Below the pieces are notes generated by a model. The model saw only the letters and a list, made by a program, of their open reading frames with translations. It was not told where the DNA came from and made no database searches. From positions 372,001-436,000 of the forward strand of contig JAJJXM010000010.1 of NCBI GenBank assembly GCA_024516155.1: 64,000 nucleotides of DNA. Direction: 5' to 3'. The stretch comes from Pyronema omphalodes. Taxonomy: Eukaryota > Ascomycota > Pezizomycetes > Pezizales > Pyronemataceae. Of this stretch, positions 11,301 to 21,270 are shown one piece after another. Numbering within the stretch: position 1 is the first letter of the stretch; every line of letters starts with the position of its first letter. The translations under genes and the position numbers were made by a program.

Positions 11301-12256
11301 ATCTCCGTTGCCGTTGGCAACAGTTGCAGCAGCTTTGCTCGGTGCAGGACGGGTTCCGTCACGCCAGACGTGGTAGGCTGCCAACGCATAGTAGGACAAT
11401 GCCTTTTCACCCCAGACGTTCAGGGTTCGGGTAGCTCTTTCACGGGGGTAGCTTGCGTGGAGTCGAGTTGCGGCGCGGAAGATCTGAAGCGGTAGGGATT
11501 GATCGGAGGTTACGTGGCCCAGGGCAAGACCTATGACGCAAGTTAGAGGGAGTAAAAAGCTTGTTTTCCGAATCCCATACCTCTCAAAACAAGTGCCTTG
11601 ATCCTCACAACATCCATGTAATCCGACTTTCCCGGACCTCCACCCGTCCAGTTCTCTCCGATCTCATTCTCACCCGGAACAACCCGTAATACCTCATCCC
11701 ATTGTCGCTGTAGTGATAAGAGACCTGCGATAACTACTCGAGCTTGGATAAGGTCCGATTCAATGATAGTAGAGCTCTCTCCTCCGGGCGGAGCGGTCGA
11801 GATTGGTAGAGGCGAGTGATAGCCGTTGACTTCTTCGTACAAGGCGTCGACATAGGATGTCAAGGATGCGGCGTAGGCTACGTGAGCGGAACTGGCGGCG
11901 TTGGGAGGCGGTGGTCGAAGGGTCAATAGTTTACTTTCGGTCGAAGCTGCTAAGACAAGACCTGCATCGGCGAAAGCTGTTAGTACGCGCGAAGTCGAGT
12001 GTACCGGAAGCTCCTTAATCTCTCAGACGAACATTTCCTGCCGGGAGCATGCTTCAGAACTTTGCGACAGAGCTCTGGCACCTGATCCCAATCACCATTG
12101 CAACGAGCGGTGTCGAGTGCCTGAAGGTTGTGAGTAGCTTTTGTCTGTTTTGAGCGTCAGTGGTGTTGCACCGGGGTTGAAGGTAGCGGTAGTGAGCAAC
12201 TGGGTAGTTCCAGACAGCGCCAGGGGCATAAAAGAAAAGGCTTCTACCGTGCTCAT
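8335..12256 (-). CDS. YPP1: YPP1/TTC7-like TPR protein (fungal Rhf1 type)
   Basis: Adaptor that anchors the Stt4 PI4-kinase at the plasma membrane together with Efr3, inferred from family knowledge. The model has five exons: 12248-12256, 12033-12144, 11581-11961, 8847-11530 and 8335-8781, giving 1210 residues. The N-terminus reads MSTTKATHNLQALDTARC, then WDQVPELCRKVLKHAPGRKC, the conserved opening of this family. This is why I accept a 9-nt first coding exon and a GTTCGT donor for intron 2. TPR-like helices appear around ALSYYALAAYHVWRDG, AFRKGLGLDVIDIQGWYGLALVE and, at the C-terminus, NPAAILGLTQLLLE. The middle is Ser/Thr/Pro-rich and probably disordered. A 72-bp in-frame segment (10992-11063) has splice-like ends and could be an intron. 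Confidence 0.75.
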
Positions 12257-13215
12257 TGAATTGGATTACTTTATTGTGAAAGGAGCGAATGAGTGGTGAG
12301 TGGTGAGTGGACGAGTGAGCGTGTTTGTCGAGATTGTATGGTATTGGGGAGGGTGGTTGTATATTCGAGTGATGCGTACTCGCGGCCGGTCGGGTGTATC
12401 TTCACGCTCTGGCCGACAACTTCCTGGATGATTTGGAGGAGATGTGGTTGCGGCTCGGAAGCTTTGGCGAGCTGAACAGGTGGCTGTGACAGGCCAGGGT
12501 GCAGCGAAAGGAGGCCAAGACGAAGGGAAGGGGTCCACGCGTTTAATTTGCACGTGATAGAGGTATAATTGGAAGTGGTAGGATTAGGTTGTTATTAGAA
12601 CAGAGGGTAGCGCATCGGCTGGGACGGGAGCGCTTTGGGCGCGGGGGCTGGAGGGAGATAGCACAGATTGGGCGTTTGTATTTATTTACAATTGTGATTT
12701 AGAGGAAATTATGGTTTAGTGGGGGGCTATGATTTAGTGGGAAACTGTGATTTAAGAGATTGTGATTTAAGAATCTTTGATTTAGAGTGTGTGATTTGAG
12801 AATATTTTATTTGAGAAACTTTCATTTAGGGACTGTGATTTGGGAATCTTTGATTTAAGAGATTTAAGAGTTAGAGACTTTGGTTTGAGAAACTTTCATT
12901 TAAGAGATTGAAGAGACTTTTATTCAAGAAACTTTGATTTAGGGACTGTGATTTGAGAATCTTTCATTTAAAAGATTTAAGAGTTAAGAGACTTTGGTTT
13001 GAGAAACTTTTATTTAAGATATTTAAGAGAAGAAACTTTGATTGAAGAAACTTTGATTTAAGAGTTTTAAGGGACTTGATTGAGAACCTTTGATTCAAGA
13101 ATTTATAATACAAAAAACACCCACTCATTATCCAAATCCAAACGCCTATAAACATTACGCCAGAAATAATAAAATACATCCATCCAATCTAATCCATCCA
13201 AACATTCCAACAAAT
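12257..13215. other. YPP1 promoter plus degenerate ATTTAAGA repeat region
   Basis: No gene seen. 12257-12600 is the likely promoter and leader of the YPP1-like gene. From about 12700 to 13100 the plus strand consists of loosely repeated phrases such as GATTTAAGAGA and CTTTGATTTAAG with variable spacing of about 15-25 bp. They look like a decayed minisatellite at the 3' flank of KIN17. Confidence 0.6.
12705..13100. repeat. Degenerate TGATTTAAGAA-type minisatellite
   Basis: More than fifteen imperfect recurrences of TGATTTA, TTTAAGA and GAAACTTT within 400 bp. Copies differ by substitutions and small indels, so the array is old. Confidence 0.65.
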
Positions 13216-14139
13216 CTACCCAAGTCTCGGTCTCTTAAATCCACCCCCTACACCAGCCTTCTTCTCCATTTCCTCCTTCATAATTCTCTCCGCCTCGCTC
13301 ATTGGTCGTTTCGGCTTATCATTAGACTCAGCCGGCCTTTTCTTATCGTCCTTTTTATCTTTCTTTCCCATTGACGCAAATACATTCTTCTTCGGCTTCA
13401 TCTCCATCTTCATCGAAACCTTGGCCGGTGCCTTGGTCTCCACCGCCTTCACCTCCGTCTCCGTATCCTTCTTGACCTCTGCCTCTTCCGCCTTTGGACT
13501 GTCCGCCTTCTTCAAGTTCAATTCCAACTTCACCTTCTCCCCCTCTTCCCTCACCAATTCCCTAGGCCCCAAATCCTCCTCTTCTCTTTTTTGTTGCTGC
13601 GCCCTCTCAATCATTTCCTTAATCGCCTTTTGTTCTCTGACCTCATCTCCCTTCTCCATTCTCTCCTTCCTCTTTACAATTTCCTGTCTCTTCAATGCGT
13701 CCGGGGAGTTATCGATCCAAGCCACCATAAGCCCACGCTCGCCATCCTCGACTCTACAGATACCCTCTCTTCCCAAGCTTTTAACAAACTCGGACAATGT
13801 AACCCATTTCGTGGAGTTCATATGAGTATGTTCCTTATTCGAGATATATTCCTGATAAAAGCGGTTCGCGTCGATTTTTTTCTCTCCATGACTAGTCCTC
13901 AATAATGACAAAAAGTCCCGTTTAAATTGGTTCGAATAGTTTTCAATATGTTTCTTAGGGTCTTCGCCGACCAAGAGCATTTGTCGAACGTGGGACTCTG
14001 AGGAGGTGTGGCATTTGAACCCGTTTTCGTCTCGCATTTGTCGCTCGCAGACTTGACAGTACCAGCGTAGGCGTTGGAGACCTTTGGCCTTCATTTTGTT
14101 GGCGAGGTGCTTGGTGGATCCGACTTCGGCGCGAGGCAT
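13216..14139 (-). CDS. KIN17-like zinc-finger nucleic-acid-binding protein
   Basis: Single exon, 307 residues, starting MPRAEVGSTKHLANKMKAKG, the invariant opening of KIN17. A C2H2 finger uses C28, C31, H44 and H50 (WYCQVC, then HTSSESH). After it come the conserved winged-helix motifs FKRDFLSLLR, NRFYQEYI and WVTLSEFVKSLGREG, and then WIDNSPDAL. The C-terminal half is a Lys/Glu-rich coiled region ending GGGFKRPRLG. Animal KIN17 has a longer C-terminus with KOW/SH3-like domains, and fungal forms (yeast Rts2 relatives) lack it, as here. It is nuclear, linked to DNA replication/repair and to the spliceosome. It is divergent from the phosphatase gene at 14843 across about 700 bp. Confidence 0.92.
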   Translation of the reverse strand: MPRAEVGSTKHLANKMKAKGLQRLRWYCQVCERQMRDENGFKCHTSSESHVRQMLLVGEDPKKHIENYSNQFKRDFLSLLRTSHGEKKIDANRFYQEYISNKEHTHMNSTKWVTLSEFVKSLGREGICRVEDGERGLMVAWIDNSPDALKRQEIVKRKERMEKGDEVREQKAIKEMIERAQQQKREEEDLGPRELVREEGEKVKLELNLKKADSPKAEEAEVKKDTETEVKAVETKAPAKVSMKMEMKPKKNVFASMGKKDKKDDKKRPAESNDKPKRPMSEAERIMKEEMEKKAGVGGGFKRPRLG

Positions 14140-14842
14140 GGTGGGCGGTGCGAAAAGAGATGTTGCGCGGCTTGCGAAGGTTGTGAGGGTTTTGGAGGTA
14201 GCGAGGGTTTTGAAGGTTGCGGAGGTTGTAAAAGTAGTGGGGGTTGCAAAGACTGTGGGAGGTGTGAGGTAGGGCGCTGTGTCGAGCTTTCAAAGTGGTA
14301 TTTTATGACCTTTAAAAGCTATTGGAGTTGTGGGTAGTAGTGGCAAGGCACGTAGAGGTGAGAGAGAAAGGTTGAAGCTTTAGCGATGCCAGAGTTTCAC
14401 AGGCCAACGCGTATCACAAGTTCTTCGCTAATGATCACGTGGTAAGCTAGTTTACCCACTTCCCGGATTCAAGCTATATGCGCAGGCTAAGGATTTTACC
14501 GGAAAAGGCTGAAGGTGATTCCAAAACCATACCAATCAAAGTAAGGTGCGTCATCGTAAAAGATATCCGATTGGTTACCCAAAACATAGCTCCAATTCAT
14601 GATGCATGGAATATTCCCCGTCTAGCTAGATTGGACGGATTGACGCATTTCAGCATACCCGCCTCAACCCCTCCTTCAACCTCAAGTTGTGAGTCAAGGA
14701 AAGCTTTGTCGATCCCTAAGATATTCCCCTCACGAAGGTTATTACTCATAACTTAATCCTCCTCCTCCTCCTCATCCTTCAGAATTCCTTAAATACCCAC
14801 AAAAATCGATCTCCAACGTATCTCAATACCTCATACCTCATC
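14140..14842. other. Divergent promoter region, KIN17 / phosphatase
   Basis: No gene. 14160-14270 has imperfect GTTTTGGAGGT/GGTTGCGGAGG repeats in the KIN17 leader. The rest is ordinary spacer, with a CTC-rich run at 14758-14776 about 70 bp before the phosphatase ATG. Confidence 0.6.
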
Positions 14843-15768
14843 ATGCCTCCACAAATCATAACCCTCGTCCGTCACGGCCAAGCCTCTCACAACGTCGATG
14901 AACAATACCACCTCCGCGACCCCTACCTAACCGAGTTAGGTGAATCCCAATGCCGTACCCTTCCATCTCGATTCCATAACGCCCAGAAAATCGAAGCCGC
15001 CGATGGTTCCTCTGTGCCTGAGATAGACCTCCTTGTCACTAGTCCTCTGAAACGTACCCTCCAGACCACCCTTTTAGGTTTCCCTGGTCAGATTTCTTCC
15101 GGGGTTCCTGTTATCGCCTTGCCGGATTTACAGGAAACTTCAGATATGCCTTGTGATACTGGATCTTCGGTAGAAATCTTAAAGGCGGATCCAAAGTTGA
15201 AGACTACGGATTATGGGGATAAGATGGAGGTTAACTGGGAAGAGGTAGAGAAGGCGGGGGATGCTTGGTTTTCTAAGGAGGGGATATATGGAGCGACTCC
15301 TGAGAGACTTAAGGAAAGAGCGGAGAGAGTAAGGAAGTGGTTGAAGAGTAGGGAGGAGCAACATGTGGTTTGTGTGCTACATGGAGGTTTTTTGCATTAT
15401 TTGACGGAGGACTGGACAGGAAGTAATGGTTAGTATCCCTTTCCCATTGGTGCTCGGAGATATTGCGAGATATTCCCCAGGTCTTGACAAACTTTTATTC
15501 GGCTCGACAGAGATATAATGGGGGGTTACATAGGCTAACTCATTTTCCCAAAATAGATCTTCCCGGAACTGGTTGGACCAATACTGAATTCCGGAACTTC
15601 AACTTCTCTACAGTACCAGGCGAGGAGACAAAACTTGTAGAGACCGAGCACTCACAGAAGAACCGGACCAACATTCCTCTCGGCAAGACAGAGATGAAGC
15701 AGTTCATTGAGGTCCATTTGAACGCTATTAAACAGGGAGAGAATACATCAAGAGCAGTGAAGAATTAG
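14843..15768 (+). CDS. Phosphoglycerate-mutase-like histidine phosphatase
   Basis: Two exons (14843-15428 and 15557-15768) make 265 residues. The catalytic RHG motif is at the start (TLVRHGQASHNVDE). The second conserved His lies in VCVLHGGFLHYL near the end of exon 1. The core DLLVTSPLKRTLQT and LPDLQETSDMPCDTGS fit the fungal PMU1-like branch of the histidine phosphatase superfamily. Its substrate cannot be told from sequence. The 128-bp intron has a CTAAC branch site and is the longest found here. The second exon begins DLPGTGWTNTEF. This is the intact parent of two broken tails at 19253-19375 and 23641-24070, and the tandem array starts inside its first exon at about 15340. Confidence 0.9.
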
Positions 15769-16466
15769 AGCTATCGGGGGATTTTTAGGATGATAGAATA
15801 CCTACTAAACTAGATTACATAGCACCTGATTGGTTAAATCTAGAAATTTTATGCAGTTTGATGTTTTTATGAGCAATGACGGGAAGTTGGAATGGAGGAA
15901 TAGACGCATTTTGAGACGAACTCTAACACCTTCAATGCTGCGAGTGATTACTAATGTTTTTGAACGTATTTCAATTTTATTACATAGCAAACTAAACTGT
16001 CCACTTCAACTGCGCCTATCCAAACCACCATTTAAACTCCTAAATAACCAATTATACACCTCTTTTTTTGATCTACCCATTCCATATACCAAAACCACGT
16101 CTCCTACCAAGACCGAAAAAATGATTCCAAGATTCCTGTCCATTATCTCGAAGCGAAACAAGATATCCCATGATACCCCATCTCATCGAGATCTCTAAAC
16201 AAGCCACCAACCACCCCTCTCTCCGTCACTTCTGAAGCTTCGTAACTTCCCGAGACAAAAAAAAGTCCAGCATGCTGGGACATCCACAGATTCAAGTTAC
16301 GGCATCTGACGCTGCAGAGCCACCATCATCGTGGCATACTCCCACAACTCGACCACAACAGGCAACAAGCAACAGGCCAATCGACGAGAAAAAACATTCA
16401 AAGGATTGGAAGGATGTGGATCAACTAACGGAACGACGAGACGATTAGTCGCAGTATCTATACGCC

Positions 16467-16590
16467 GAGACTCCACTTCCGCGTCATTGGGTGGGTCTTG
16501 TTCTTCTTGCCGGAGGAAGAAGAAGAAACATCGCCTGGAGGAGCAGCTTTTTCCCAGAAGAAAAAAGAAAGCAACAGGTTATATCATTTA
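16467..16590 (+). repeat. Hairpin-forming module, copy 1
   Basis: A 120-bp module: GACTCCACTTCCGCGTCATTGG, then a GTTCTTCTT/AAGAAGAAGAAAC inverted pair, then GCTTTTTCCCAGAAGAAA. It recurs at 16711-16830, 20908-21030, 21151-21270 and 25681-25800. Confidence 0.75.
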
Positions 16591-16710
16591 TCTTTAAACA
16601 AACACTTTGACGAGAGGGCCGCAGGTCCTCGAGGAGCCGGAGTTGGGAGTGTAAGTATAAAAGTTTGTTGTGAAAACTCTGCGTGGGCTGGGTGGACGTT
16701 AGGGATACGC

Positions 16711-16830
16711 CTGAGTCCACTTCAGCGTCATTGGGGCTTGTTCTTCCTTGTCGGAAGAAGAAGAACAAACATCGCCTGGAGGAGCAGCTTTTTCCCAGAA
16801 GAAAAAAGAAAGCAACGGGTTATATCAAGA
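16711..16830 (+). repeat. Hairpin-forming module, copy 2
   Basis: Same module 244 bp downstream of the first, so unit 1 carries an internal direct duplication. The two copies read in different frames, which argues against a protein repeat. Confidence 0.75.
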
Positions 16831-17644
16831 AATGTTTCGCCGATTGCAGAACCGATTTGTTATGGAATAAACTCCGAGTTGCACAGGGGCTTCCAGTTCG
16901 TCGTCTTCCGGAATTGAAAGAAAAGCCTGGTCGAAATGTTGGCACCCTTTTCAATTATCGATTCTCGATAAAGCACCGCACAAGAGAAAGACCGTGGGAA
17001 GATTATACCCATGTTGGTACTCATTCCCTTAGATCGATTTCCGGTAATAACCACAAAAGATATGGCAGAAAAGTTACACATATCCGGGTTCGCGTATCTC
17101 GCCTTGTATTTCACCATAAGCCGGCTTTCTGCTTTATAGTTAGTATTGATATATAAATATATGCGTAGACGAAGGGAACATACCATTTTTGCGATGACCT
17201 AGTTATGCCTTCACATGTTGTTGCGAAAGTCTTGATAAACATAACGAGCTTTATGTTGATAACTTGATATTAATCAACAGCGCAGGTATTTTGATCCTTC
17301 GGAAAGCGTTGAGTGCACTCCCATTTTGTTCAACCTTGAAGCAAAATGAACCGGAGACGACGCCCCAAGAGAAGGAAGAAAGCTGCATCTTCACTACCAC
17401 TGAAGACCTAAAAGTTGGGGACTCTTTGGTTTAAATCCGTCTTAGGGTATGAAGGACACCGTGTTCGAGTCCCTTGAACTTGTCCATCCAGCGGGCCTAG
17501 GAGGAAGAATCGGCGAGATTACTGCTGCGTTACTGCCGAATCTTTGCGTCGGTTATCGTCGGTAAGTCGAGAATTCTTCTTCCTCGCGTTTTTTTGAATT
17601 GACTCATTCTGTATTGCGTACTCTGTATTGAGTCGACCATAAAT

Positions 17645-17790
17645 CCCAATCCCATTCCCAATTCCACTCCCAATCCCACTCCCAATTCCACTCCCAATTC
17701 CACTCCCAATTCCACTCCCAATCCCACTCCCAATTCCACTCCCAATTCCACTCCCAATTCCACTCCCAATTCCACTCCCTATTCCACTCA
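17645..17790. repeat. 12-bp minisatellite CACTCCCAATTC, unit 1
   Basis: About twelve tandem copies with T/C variation in AATTCC versus AATCCC. The minus strand stays open in all three frames (GSGI, ELGV and WEWN patterns) simply because 12 is a multiple of three. Confidence 0.9.
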
Positions 17791-18432
17791 CTATTCCAAT
17801 CCCTCTCACTATCCCATCCCCCCCTCCCCCAATGTTCCCACCGCAACCAGAATCCCATCCCAATTCCATCCCAATCCCTTCCAATCCCTTCCAATCCTAC
17901 TCTTTATTCATTCCCATTCTACTCCATCTATACCAAACTATCAAGCCATCCGTAAACACACTGTACAGACTCCATACCGTATCATATCATATCGGCATCA
18001 TCACAGACCAAGTTCCAGCTGACATTCCGGTGTGGACTGTCGGAACTTCATGATGAAAAAAAAAACGGATTGAATCGACTTGACATAACTATGTTATCGC
18101 ATTGAAGGTTTTGGTGGTTGGAGGTTTCGTTGGAGGTTTCGTTAGAGTTTCGTTGGATTTTGATAGGTCGAATAGATTTTCTGGTCTGGTGGTACGTATG
18201 TAGGAAGTTATTGGAGGGGTTGACAGTGATAGTAACTGGAGGTTAGAGTAATTGATTTTTTTTGAATCATACACTGACTGCGGCCGGCCCATGCATGAAG
18301 AGCGGTTGATGGAGTGGTTGCTGTGCAGATATTGGTGTGAAGATGGATCGAGTGATGGATGGATTGAGAATCCCTGCATCGTCCTTCCAACCGGCCTGCC
18401 CCCCGCCCCCCCTCGCCGCCCCGCATCTCGTG

Positions 18433-18445
18433 TAACCCTATATAA
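18433..18445 (+). promoter_or_regulatory. TATA-like box in repeat unit 1
   Basis: CCCTATATAACCGGAG lies about 55 bp upstream of the ATG at 18493. The same box stands before the matching ATG in unit 2 (near 22870), so the pair is conserved between units. Whether it drives transcription is unknown. Confidence 0.3.
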
Positions 18446-18492
18446 CCGGAGATCCATCGTAGGAATTCGTTACAGCAGAAAGAAAACCTCAA

Positions 18493-18696
18493 ATGTTGTT
18501 GATCATTAAAAACGAAATGATAAAAAGATCGGTGAGAAGATTAAGGAAGGAAGAGAAAGAAAACGTGGAAGGAAGCGGGGGAAAACAAGAAGGCGAGAAA
18601 AGTAAAGTAACGATAGACACGACAAAAAGGAAAAGAAAAGGAAAGGAAAGTCGAGATGAGAAGAGAAAAGAAAGAAATGTTAAAAAACGGTTATGA
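18493..18696 (+). CDS. Possible small basic protein in repeat unit 1
   Basis: A 67-codon open frame starting MLLIIKNEMIKRSVRRL, very rich in Lys, Arg and Glu. A matching 68-codon frame lies in unit 2 at 22940-23146, and the only length difference is a 3-bp in-frame change. Unit 3 has a much altered 41-codon frame at 27497. I do not recognise a family. Differences between units 1 and 2 are mostly amino-acid changing, which suggests little selection. Chance persistence of an A/G-rich frame is a serious alternative. Confidence 0.2.
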   Translation: MLLIIKNEMIKRSVRRLRKEEKENVEGSGGKQEGEKSKVTIDTTKRKRKGKESRDEKRKERNVKKRL

Positions 18697-19094
18697 AAAG
18701 AGGTGAATGGGGAATGATATTCCGGTGGGTAATAATATTGCCATCTTATACGAGCGGGGTAGTGAGAGAGCGGGGTAGTATATCATGTCATGTCATGTCA
18801 TATGCAGTGTCTAGGTTGAGATCTTCAGTATGCATATGTATGTATCACGTCATGTCATATGTATATGTATGTGTGCATGAGTCTGAATTATGAGTCTCAT
18901 TTACGGTTTACGAGTTATGGCTGTGAGTCTAATTTATTTGATGAATCACAGGTCATACCCTGCCTGGGCTTCCGCTTCAATCTATGACTGGACTGTGCGT
19001 GAATTGCGCTTGGGCTGCTGGCTGTTGAACGGAGCAGAAGGGACGACATACATGCATGCATGTGATTCTACTGGGGTAATTGACCAACTAGAGT

Positions 19095-19235
19095 CACAGG
19101 CATAGATATAGTTACAGGCGTAGTTGCAGGCATAGTTACAGGCATAGTTACAGGCATAGTTACAGGCATAGTTACAGGCATAGTTACAGGCATAGTTACA
19201 GGCATAGGTACGGGCATAGGTACAGATCCAGGCAT
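19095..19235. repeat. 12-bp minisatellite GGCATAGTTACA, unit 1 end
   Basis: About eleven tandem copies at the downstream end of unit 1. Shorter, more altered versions sit at the ends of unit 2 (23560-23630) and unit 3 (28545-28605, GTTGCA hexamers). Confidence 0.85.
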
Positions 19236-19252
19236 AGGTACAAGCAGTATGT

Positions 19253-19375
19253 AAAGTGAAGAGTACGGAAGAGCAAATGTGGTCTGTATGCTCCATGGAG
19301 GCTTTTTGCATTATTTTACGGAGGACTGAACAGGAAGTAATGGTTAGTATTCTTTTCCCATTGGTGTTTGCAGAT
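19253..19375 (+). pseudogene. Phosphatase exon 1 tail fragment (unit 2)
   Basis: Matches the end of exon 1 and the start of the intron of the gene at 14843. The second-His region is still readable (MLHGGFLHYFTED), but the Trp codon after it is TGA. No exon 2 follows, because the inverted-repeat element takes its place. No start or catalytic RHG region is present, so it cannot make the enzyme. Confidence 0.85.
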
Positions 19376-19388
19376 AATGAAAGGCATT

Positions 19389-20210
19389 CAGAGTTCGGCA
19401 CGGTCCGTCCGGTCCCGTCCGTGGCCAGGACGGGACTGGACCGGCCGTCCTGGAGGCACCATGGACGGGACGGACCGCGGGTGACCGTGGGTGACGTGAC
19501 CATGACTAGCGTCACTGTCGGTCACTCGCAATCCGCTGTTTTTTACTACGGCGCATGGTGTTTTCCTTAGATAATTCTGATGCATTGCACGAATTAAAGT
19601 CATCTATATGGAAGTGCTTGCGAACAAAAAAAAAAAACTATACTGATGCATAAGAGTGCTCCTTCTCCCGCCACTAAAATGCGTCCTTCCCCATCCCTCT
19701 CAAATGAACACACCTCTTGAGAGGACAGGCAGGGTGTTTTGCTCCTGGTCGGAACAGGTGTAGAGGACGGCGATAAGAAATTTGGCATATTCTTGCTCTT
19801 CTGGGAATAGAGTGATGGCTGTTGATGTCCGACTTACACAGCAATGAAAGAAGTGGACAATTCTTGCAGGTAAAAGATGGAAAGGTAGAAGATGGAATGT
19901 GAAGGATAGAAGAAATATTTATAGCGGGAGCGTACTTTACTAAGAAAAAAAAGAATACAAAATTACTATGAGCAGTCAAACTATTGCTGGGTAGAGCGTG
20001 CACCTGCAGTGGGGTGTAAAAGTTTTACTAAAGTGCAGCATGAAGGGTTCATCTACTAAAGTGCTGAAAACGTCGCTACTGCGGCCCATAATATCTGGCA
20101 AACTTGAACCGAATCGCCCCCTGCAAACTAGCTCATCTGAAACCCACGGTCCTGCCGTCACCCGCTGTCCCGTCCGGTCCGCCGTCCTGGACGGACTGTG
20201 CCTAACTCTG
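19389..20210. mobile_element. Non-autonomous inverted-repeat element, hAT-like ends
   Basis: The left end begins CAGAGTTCGGCACGGTCCGT. The right end, read on the minus strand, begins CAGAGTTAGGCACAGTCCGT. Twenty of the first 22 bases match. The subterminal regions are rich in CCGTCC/GGACGG on both sides. Ends starting CAG with a GGCAC block and GC-rich subterminal repeats resemble fungal hAT elements. At 822 bp with no convincing transposase frame, it would be a MITE-like derivative. The flanks (AAGGCATT and ATCGGGGG) are not a target duplication. About 0.4 kb of phosphatase tail (the rest of the intron plus exon 2) is missing at the site, so insertion was followed or accompanied by a deletion. 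Confidence 0.6.
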
Positions 20211-20907
20211 ATCGGGGGATTTTGAAGATGATAGTATACCTACTAAACTAGATTAAATAGTACCTGATTGGTTAACCCTGGAAATTTTATACAGTTTAAT
20301 ATTGTTACGAGCAATGGAGGGGAGTTTCGACGGAATAATAGACGAATTTTGAGACGAGCTCTGATAAGTTCAATTCTTCGAGTGACAACTTATGCTTTCT
20401 TCCATTTGGTTCGATTACTCTACATAGTAGACTAAACTATCTCCTTCAACTGCGCCTGTCCGAACCTCCTCTTGAAGACGTAAATAAACAATCACACACC
20501 TTTTTTTTTGATTTACCCATTCCATGTACCGAAACCATGTCTCCTACCAAGACCGGAAAAATGATTCGGAGATTCCTCTCCCTTATATCGAAGCGGAACA
20601 AGATATCCCATAATACCCCATCTCATCGAGATCTGTAAACAAACCACCAAACACCCCTCTCTCCGTCACTTCTGAAGCTTCGTAACTTCCCGAGACAAAA
20701 AAAAGTCCAGCATGCTGGGACATCCACAGATTCAAGTTACGGCCTCTGACGCTGCAGAGCCACCATCATCGTGGTGTACTCCCACAACTCGACCACAACA
20801 GGAAACAGGCCAGTCGACGAGAAAAAACATTCAAAGGACCAAGGGGTTGGAAAGATGTGGATTAACCGACAGAACGACAGAACGATTAGTCGCAGTATCT
20901 ATACGCC

Positions 20908-21030
20908 GAGACTCCACTTCCGCGTCATTGGGTGGGTCTTGTTTTTCTTTGACGGAGGAAGAAGAAGAAACATCGCCTGGAGGAGCAGCTTTTTCCCAGA
21001 AAAAAAAAGAAAGCAACAGGTTATGCCAAT
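20908..21030 (+). repeat. Hairpin-forming module, copy 3
   Basis: Unit 2 counterpart of the module at 16467-16590. It has small differences in the A run after GCTTTTTCCCAG. Confidence 0.7.
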
Positions 21031-21150
21031 TATCTTCAAACAAACACTTCGACGAGAGGGCCGCAGGTCCTCGAGGAGCCGAAGTTAAGAGTGTAAGTAT
21101 AAAAGTTTGTTGTGAAAACTCTGCGTGGGCTGGGTGGACGTTAGGGATAC

Positions 21151-21270
21151 GCCTGAGTCCACTTCAGCGTCATTGGGGCTTGTTCTTCCTTGTCGGAAGA
21201 AGAAGAAGAAACGTCGCCTGGAGGAGCAGCTGTTTCCCAGAAGAAAGAAGAAAGCAACAGGTTATATCAA
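21151..21270 (+). repeat. Hairpin-forming module, copy 4
   Basis: Unit 2 counterpart of the module at 16711-16830, again about 244 bp after its partner, so the internal duplication predates the split of units 1 and 2. Confidence 0.7.

Larger units (their letters stand above)
15340..19252. repeat. Tandem segmental repeat, unit 1
   Basis: About 3.9 kb. It starts inside phosphatase exon 1 and runs through its 3' end, then non-coding spacer. Landmarks shared with units 2 and 3 in the same order: a CCAGCATGCTGG palindrome (16269), a module present twice (16467-16590 and 16711-16830), a well conserved core (16840-17340), a 12-bp CCCAATTCCACT array (17645-17790), a TATA box with a small basic open frame (18433-18696), CATGT repeats (18783-18810) and a GTTACAGGCATA array (19095-19235). 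Apart from the phosphatase tail I find no recognisable gene. Confidence 0.85.

Noticed and set aside
17420..17500. B-box-like GTGTTCGAGTCCC in the repeat units (also near 21930)
   Set aside because: It resembles a tRNA internal promoter, but no A box at the right spacing, no acceptor stem and no cloverleaf could be built. Unit 3 has lost the motif.
17519..17894. Overlapping minus-strand frames with GSGI, ELGV or WEWN repeats (also at 21988-22362)
   Set aside because: A 12-bp repeat keeps all frames open. Three different periodic peptides from one array show that none need be real.
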